From Euryarchaeota archaeon UBA495 (GTDB lineage Archaea > Thermoplasmatota > Poseidoniia > Poseidoniales > Poseidoniaceae), in contig DALQ01000116.1 in assembly GCA_002496845.1 (NCBI GenBank), positions 1,931 through 10,949 on the forward strand: a stretch of DNA of 9,019 nt, written 5' to 3'. Position numbers and translations under genes: made by a program. Below the pieces are notes generated by a model, which was given only the letters and a program-made list of their open reading frames with translations, was not told the DNA's origin and ran no database searches. Below are positions 1-6,400 of this stretch, one piece after another; position 1 is the stretch's first letter, and every line of letters starts with the position of its first letter.

Positions 1-279
1 GAAGAATCCGCCGAGGAGGCACCTGAGGCTGAGGAAGAATCTGAGCCGGAAGAGGCGCCTGAGACCGAGTCTGATGATGCGGCTGACCCTTCACATGAAT
101 TGACCGACCTCAAGGGCGTTGGGCCCGCAATGGCGGCGAAACTCAACGCCGAGGGCATCATGACCGTGACCGACTTGGCCGGTTTGGACGACGAAGGTCG
201 TGGGCGCGTCGGGGACGCCGTGGGTGCGGCCAACAAAATCGACGCCTGGTGCGAACAAGCGCAGGCATGGACCTCGTAG
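1..279 (+). CDS. C-terminal end of an acidic-linker, helix-hairpin-helix protein (5' partial)
   Basis: Frame 1 is open from the window edge to TAG at 277-279, giving the last 92 residues. Residues 1-31 are an extremely acidic, Pro/Ala-rich linker with two imperfect copies of an EES...EEAPE unit. Residues 33-62 contain a helix-hairpin-helix motif (ELTDLKGVGPAMAAKL followed by GIMTVTDLAGLD), with the GVG hairpin and the 'AeGi.tv.dLa' second half typical of HhH_5-like domains. The chain ends in a Trp-containing helix. HhH motifs of this kind usually contact DNA or RNA backbone non-specifically. They also occur as appendages on archaeal ribosomal, polymerase and repair proteins, so an information-processing protein is plausible. 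The N-terminal body is missing and I cannot name the gene. The giant secreted protein begins 10 bases downstream on the same strand, so the two may be co-transcribed, although their likely roles are unrelated. Confidence 0.8.
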   Translation, partial: EESAEEAPEAEEESEPEEAPETESDDAADPSHELTDLKGVGPAMAAKLNAEGIMTVTDLAGLDDEGRGRVGDAVGAANKIDAWCEQAQAWTS

Positions 280-283
280 GTGA
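278..283 (+). promoter_or_regulatory. Shine-Dalgarno AGGTGA overlapping the upstream stop codon
   Basis: AGGTGA at 278-283 is a perfect six-base complement to the conserved 16S rRNA tail (GGAGGTGATCC). It sits 6 bases before ATG 290. It overlaps the TAG stop of the upstream gene and includes an in-frame TGA at 281-283. That TGA closes the giant gene's frame just upstream, so ATG 290 is the earliest possible start in that frame. The arrangement suggests translational coupling, or at least co-transcription, of the two genes. Confidence 0.75.
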
Positions 284-289
284 ACCAAC

Positions 290-400
290 ATGCGGGCGCA
301 GCGGTTCCGTGCGGTGCTGCTGTCGGTGCTGATGATTTCGCTTGCCCAGACCGCCTACATCAGCAGCCTCCAAGGCTGGGCCTATCCTTTGGCGGACGCC
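290..400 (+). other. Sec-type signal peptide (domain of the giant protein)
   Basis: Residues 1-7 (MRAQRFR) form a positively charged n-region. Residues 8-27 are hydrophobic (AVLLSVLMISLAQTAYISSL). Small residues at the -3/-1 positions allow cleavage after A19 (SLA), A31 (GWA) or A37 (ADA), and I cannot decide between them. There is no twin-arginine motif and no lipobox next to the hydrophobic core. Mature sequence rich in Asp, Ser and Gly follows, consistent with export. Confidence 0.8.
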
Positions 401-3400
401 ACTTCTCCGATGAACAGCGCCGGCTGCGACACCGCAACCCTGGGCGCGAACGACCCGATGCACGTGGACGGCCTGAACGGTGACGACGCCTGGGCAGGAA
501 CCACCGCCTGTCCAAAGGCCACCATCGTCTCGGCGGTGGAAAACTCCAGCGGCGGTGACGAAGTCATCGTGCACGAAGGCCTGTACCACGAGAACATCAC
601 CATCGACAACAAGGACGACTTCATTCTTCGAGCCGCGACGGGTGAGCGCGTGGTGCTGGACGGCACCCGGAGCATCGCCGATGATTTCGGCGTGACGTGG
701 TCCGCGGTGGACAGCGACGGCATCCAAGAGACCACGCTGCCTGAGATCGGTTGGCAGTTGTTCCTCGACTACGAGGAGCAGGTTCCCGCGCGTTGGCCCA
801 ACGCCCAATTTTCCGATGAAACGGTGTTCAATCGGTCGTACTGGGCCGAAGGCACGCTGACGGGAAGCAACGACGCTTACACCCTTGGATGGTTCCAAGA
901 CGCGGGTCCAGAAGCAGGTGTGCACACCGGATTGAACGAGACCATCAACGCTACGGGGCTTGATCCTGTGGGCGCCATTGCGATCATGAACGTCGGTTCG
1001 TTCCGGAGTTTCAGCCGTGAAATCACGTCATGGAACGCCAGCACCGGTACATTCGGCTACGACGGCTCGGGCATGACGTGGAAGACGAAGCACCATGCGT
1101 ACTTCCTCGAAGGCAAGCGGGAATTGATCGACGTTGACGGCGAATGGTGGCTCAACGACAGCACCAACCGCCTGCATTACCGCCCTGCTTCCGGCACGAA
1201 CGCCAACGACCTCGACCTCCGTGTGAAGGTCCAACCCTTCGCCATCACGGTGGAGAATTCTGACCGCGTGACCATCCAGGGCTTGGATTTCTTTGGCACC
1301 ACCATCGACGTCAACTCTTGCGACGGGTGCGCCTTCACCAACGCCACAATGGAGTACCCAAGCACGTCCCGCCGTGGCCAAGGCATCGCTGGAGAATCGA
1401 TGGACGATCGCTTCGTGACGCACTTCTACCGCAGCACGAACACCTTCGTTGATCGCATTTCGATGACGAACACCGACGGGGCGGCCATCGAGTTCCACGG
1501 ATCAGGTGGCCAGTCAAACAACAACGTCGTGAACAACTCGTACTTCCATGCCATCGACTGGTCTGGGGCCGATCAGAAAGGGCTGATGACCACCTTCTAC
1601 GAAGGCGGTCGTGACATGACCTTCTCCAACAACACCGTTCACTTGACCGGCGCCTCTTCTGTCCTGTCCATCGGTGATGCGCCCCAAGTGCTCTACAACG
1701 AGGTCTGGGACGTGGGCCATCTGCAGACCGACGGCGCCGTGGTTCAGATCATGCAAGGCGAGGCACCCGGGGCCGTGGTGGCATACAATTGGATTCACGA
1801 CGTGATCAAGTACGGGGCTCGCTTTGACGCCCCCATCAATGAGGTGGGTGAAGGTGCCAACGGTACCATGCATCACAACGTCATTTGGAACGCTGCTGGT
1901 GGATTGATGGTCAAGGGCGACTACCACGACATCCACAACAACACCGTGTTCAATTCGACCGGCAAGAACGACATCATTTTCCTGACCGATGGCGGCATCA
2001 ACAACAAGAATTCAACGCTTCATCGAAACGCTGTCGATTCCGTCGCCGATCATCGATCGGACGACGTCTTCGCCAATCCTTTGCCGAACGGTTCGCACTG
2101 GAACAACTGGAACGGCTACGTGGACGGCAGCAAAGGAACACTCATGGCGAGCAACGGTTACACATGCGCGATTTATTCCAATGGTTCGTTGTATTGTTGG
2201 GGGAAGAACCACCAGGGTCAATTGGGCATTGGAAGCACGAGCAGCCATGAATTCACACCCCAATACGTCGATGTTGGGCCAGGTCGGACGGTGGCGAAGA
2301 TCGATTCGAACGTTCCGGGGTCCTCTTGGATCAGTGGGACCGTCACGCACAATTGTGCAATTTTGGATAACGGTTCCCTTGCCTGTTGGGGCGTGAACTC
2401 AGAAGGTCAACTCGGTCTGGGGAACATGACGAACACTGGTGATTGGTTGTACAGTCCCAATGTTGTTGATTTGGGAACGACGCGTAAGGTCGTTGATTTG
2501 GCCGTCGGCGTCGCACATACGTGCGTCATTCTTGACAATGGTTCTCTGATGTGCTGGGGCCGAAATGGATACGGCCAAGTTGGCATAGGAACGAGTTCCT
2601 CAACCACTTCTGTTTTGACGCCTTCATATGTCGATCTGGGTGCAGGAAGAACAGCCGTTGCCGTCGAAGCATCAAACTCCAACACGTGCGCAATTTTGGA
2701 CAATGGATCTGTGTTGTGTTGGGGAAGAAACAACGTTGGACAACTCGGAAATGGTACCACAGGAGGCCCGGGAACTACGCCACAACACATGCATCTCCCT
2801 GCCGGTCGAACGGTCACCTCGCTAGGATTGCAGCACGCGTCGATCTGCCTTTCCTTCGATAACGGCTCGGTTGCGTGTGTTGGCGACGACGATTACGGGC
2901 AACTTGGAAACGGTGGGACAAACGTCGACACCAACACGTTGCACTACACATCTCCAATCGGTACAGAGGCTGAACTTGTGTCTGGAGGGAAATTTCACGC
3001 ATGCTCTCTGAATCGAAACGGCTCCGTGATCTGCTGGGGAGACAACGCTTACGGTACGCATGGAATCGGCAGCGAAATCGATTCGAATTCACCCGGCACC
3101 TCTGCCACCATTGATTCCAATCGCTTCTTCACGGGGCTTGCGGTTGGACATGGCCATGTCTGTGCGAACCTCGACAACGGCTCTGTTGCATGCTGGGGCC
3201 GCAACGCCAAAGGCGAACTCGGGCTTGGAAACCTCACAAAACAAACATCCCCAGTCATTTTGTCGTCCTTGGGTGCTTTGGCCACCACGGCCGTCCATGA
3301 GATGCTTGCCGATCCAGCGAACAAGGATTTCCGACCGAAGTGGGGTTCACCTCTTCAGATTCTGGGCGCTGGCGCCTACGATGCGGGTGACGCCGATCCT

Positions 3401-6400
3401 TGGAACGCTGGCGTGTCGTGGACCTACAGTCCCATGAGCAACCCGATTGCGGGGTGCATGGACGCCATCGCGATGAATTACGACAGCGACGCCGTCTTCT
3501 CAGACGGGTCGTGCATCTACAACACGTTGACCTCTTCGGCATCGTCCCTCTCGTTGTTCATGGGCAGGCCAATGTCGCATGCGCTTGATTACTCAACGGT
3601 CTTCCTTGCTGACGGGAAGCAGACGGCGGCTGATCCAACCGGAACACCGGTGGGACCAGGCACGCACATCGCGTTGGACTCCAACGGCGCCGTCCACATC
3701 TGTTCCAAGCTTCCTGCTCCAAACCATGACCTGTATTACACCACCAATGCATCAGGGAGTTGGGAATCAGCGGCCATTGACTCAGGTGGCAACCTCGGTG
3801 GTGACTGTTTCATCATCCTCGACAGCGACGACGACATCCACATCACCTACCGGGACGATTCCAACACGAACCTGAAGTACGCCACGAAAGCGCTCTCGAG
3901 CAACATTGGGACCCTCAATTGGGACGTTTCGACCGTGGACAGCAGCGGTGACAATGGAAACTTTGGTTCGATGGTCGTTGATGCGAACGACACCTTGCAC
4001 GTCGCCTATTACTCCTCCAGCGGGTCTCGCTTGAAGTACGCAACCTTGGAAGACGGAAGCACGACATGGTCGATTGAGACCGTGGAATCCAGCAACGACA
4101 TTGGAAAATTCACGAGCATCGCTTTGGATTCACATGGGAAGCCCCACATCACCTACCGAGACACCACCAACACGCAGCTCAGGTATGCGCACAAGATGGG
4201 CTCGTCGTGGGAAACCACCACGATTGATTCCACCTCCCTTTCAGGCTCGGGGACTTCATTGGCCATCGATTCAAATGACCATCTTCACGTGGCCTACAAA
4301 ACCAACAGCACAGAGATCGCGTACATGACCAACCGTTCGGGCTCGTGGGTCAAGACCACGCTTGACGCGAACAGCACGGGCAACTGGGGCGTGAATTACA
4401 TCGACATCATGCTCGATGAAGGCGACGATCCTCACGTGGTCTATTCGGACATGGTCGATTACGACATCTTCTACATGTCCAACACGCGTGGGGTCTGGGA
4501 ACGAACCTTGGTCGCTGGCGATTCCATCAGCAAGACCTCATCGGCCACCATGGATTCGAACGGTGGCATCCACGTGGCGTATTACATCGACGGATCTTTG
4601 GACGACGTGGGCTATGCGGCGGTTCGCAGCTTCGCCCACGTACCAACCTTTGAGATCGAACCTGACCTGCCAAACGGCCTCACCTTTGATGCAGACACGG
4701 GGACGATTTCTGGCACGCCTTCGGAACTGTTGGCATCGACTGAATTCACGGTCTGGGCCAACACCACGCGAACCTCGGCCATGACCACCCTCACGCTGGA
4801 CGTGGATTGGGCGCTGAACCTGGACTTGATTCCAACTTCGGAAGGCAGGACGCTGACGCTCGGGCAGGGCATGTTCGCCATCATGTTCGACCGAGCAGAC
4901 CCATCCTACACGGCCTCTGACATCGACACGTCGGCGGACGGTGCACGAGGCGTGCACGTTGCCGATATGGACGGGGACGGTGATCTTGACATCGTGTTGG
5001 CCTCGACCTATGACGACACCATTGCGTGGTACGAGAACGATGGGGCTGCCGACCCATCGTGGACCGCCTCCGACATCACCACGACCTTTGACGGTCCTTG
5101 GGGGGTCTACGTTGATGACGTCGACGGTGACGGCGACCTTGACGTCGTTTCAGCCGTTGCTTACGACGACACCATTGCCTGGTCCGAGAACGACGGTGCC
5201 GCTGACCCGTCATGGACGACTTCCGAGATTGACACGACGGCGATCAACCCACGCAACGTCCACGTTGCAGACATGGATGGCGACGGTGATCTTGACGTTG
5301 TTGCCACATCGTTGGATGATGACACGGTATCTTGGTACGAGAACGATGGCGCAGATGACCCATCATGGACCGCTGCAGACATCGATACGAATTCTGACGG
5401 GGCGTTTGGCGTCTATGTTGATGACATGGACGACGATGGCGACCTTGACATCGTCATCGGCTCGGCTTTCGATGACACCATCGCGTGGTACGAAAACGAC
5501 GGTGCCGCCGACCCGTCATGGACGAAATCTGCGATTGACACGTCCGCAGACGGTGCTCGTAACCTGCATGTGGGTGACATGGACGGCGACGGTGATTTGG
5601 ACATCGTTGCAGCGTCCGCCGGTGACGACACCATCGCGTGGTACGAAAACGACGGTGCCGCCAACCCGGCATGGACGAAATCCGTCATTGACTCGTCTTT
5701 GGACGCTGCATTGAGCGTCTACCCTGCAGACTTGGACGGTGATGGTGATTTGGACATCGTTTCAGCGTCCGCCTTTGACCACACCATCGCGTGGTACCAG
5801 AACGACGGTGCTGCTGACCCGTCTTGGTCGGGCACAGACATCACCACCTCTGCAACCGGAGCACGCGATGTCTTTGTCGGAGACATGGACGGTGACGGCG
5901 ATCTTGACATCGTTTCAGCGGCCGTCGACGGCGACACCCTCGCGTGGTACGAGGCCGATTGGACCACGTCGTCCACCTCTTCTGTGACGGGGGCGACATG
6001 CGGTTCGTCGCCGGATTTGCCTGCGGGACTCTCCATGGCGTCCGGCACGTGCAGCATCACAGGGACGCCGACCGAATTGAGCACCAACACCACCTACACG
6101 ATTTACGCCAATTACACGGCTTCGGGTCTGCAGTTGACCACCACGCTGTACTTCACCGTGAACGATGTGGCTCCGAATTCACTCGAATACGCTCCTGACA
6201 ACATGACCCTCGAGAAGGGTACGGCGATGACGCCGAACCTTCCATCGGTCAGCGGTGGAAGCGTCACGTCATGGGAGATTGAACCGTCGCTGCCCAACGG
6301 ACTGACATGGGGCACGTCGGACGGGAAGATCAGCGGTACGCCGACCGGCTTGCAGACCACGACTGAGACCTACACGGTCTGGGCCAACAACTCCGGCGGT

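Noticed and set aside
416..427. Possible lipobox (SAGC, residues 43-46)
   Set aside because: The residue three before Cys is Ser, not a typical Leu/Val, and the hydrophobic core ends about 15 residues earlier, so lipoprotein processing is unlikely.
280..483. GTG start at 280 with a 67-codon frame
   Set aside because: It is in a different frame from the giant protein, has no signal or domain, and the Shine-Dalgarno at 278-283 overlaps the GTG and is spaced for ATG 290.
158..925. 255-codon open frame on the minus strand
   Set aside because: It lies antisense to the signal peptide and beta-helix coding region, its protein is Arg/His/Val-rich with no recognisable motif, and the plus-strand frame here has clear domains. 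It is a by-product of GC-rich codon use.
2129..3289. Mobile element as the cause of the RCC1-A insertion
   Set aside because: The block is entirely in-frame RCC1 coding sequence. I saw no transposase, terminal inverted repeats or obvious target-site duplication at its edges, so only domain insertion by recombination can be suggested.
4941..5714. 257-codon plus-strand frame overlapping the FG-GAP repeats
   Set aside because: The repeat period of 153 is divisible by three, so any alternative frame stays open and repetitive. The product is a Thr/Pro/Arg-rich string without fold signatures, while the main frame gives calcium-loop FG-GAP repeats.
4904..5959. CRISPR-like or satellite repeat array
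   Set aside because: The 153-base units are coding, diverge along their whole length and preserve a protein repeat. There are no short conserved repeats separated by unrelated spacers.
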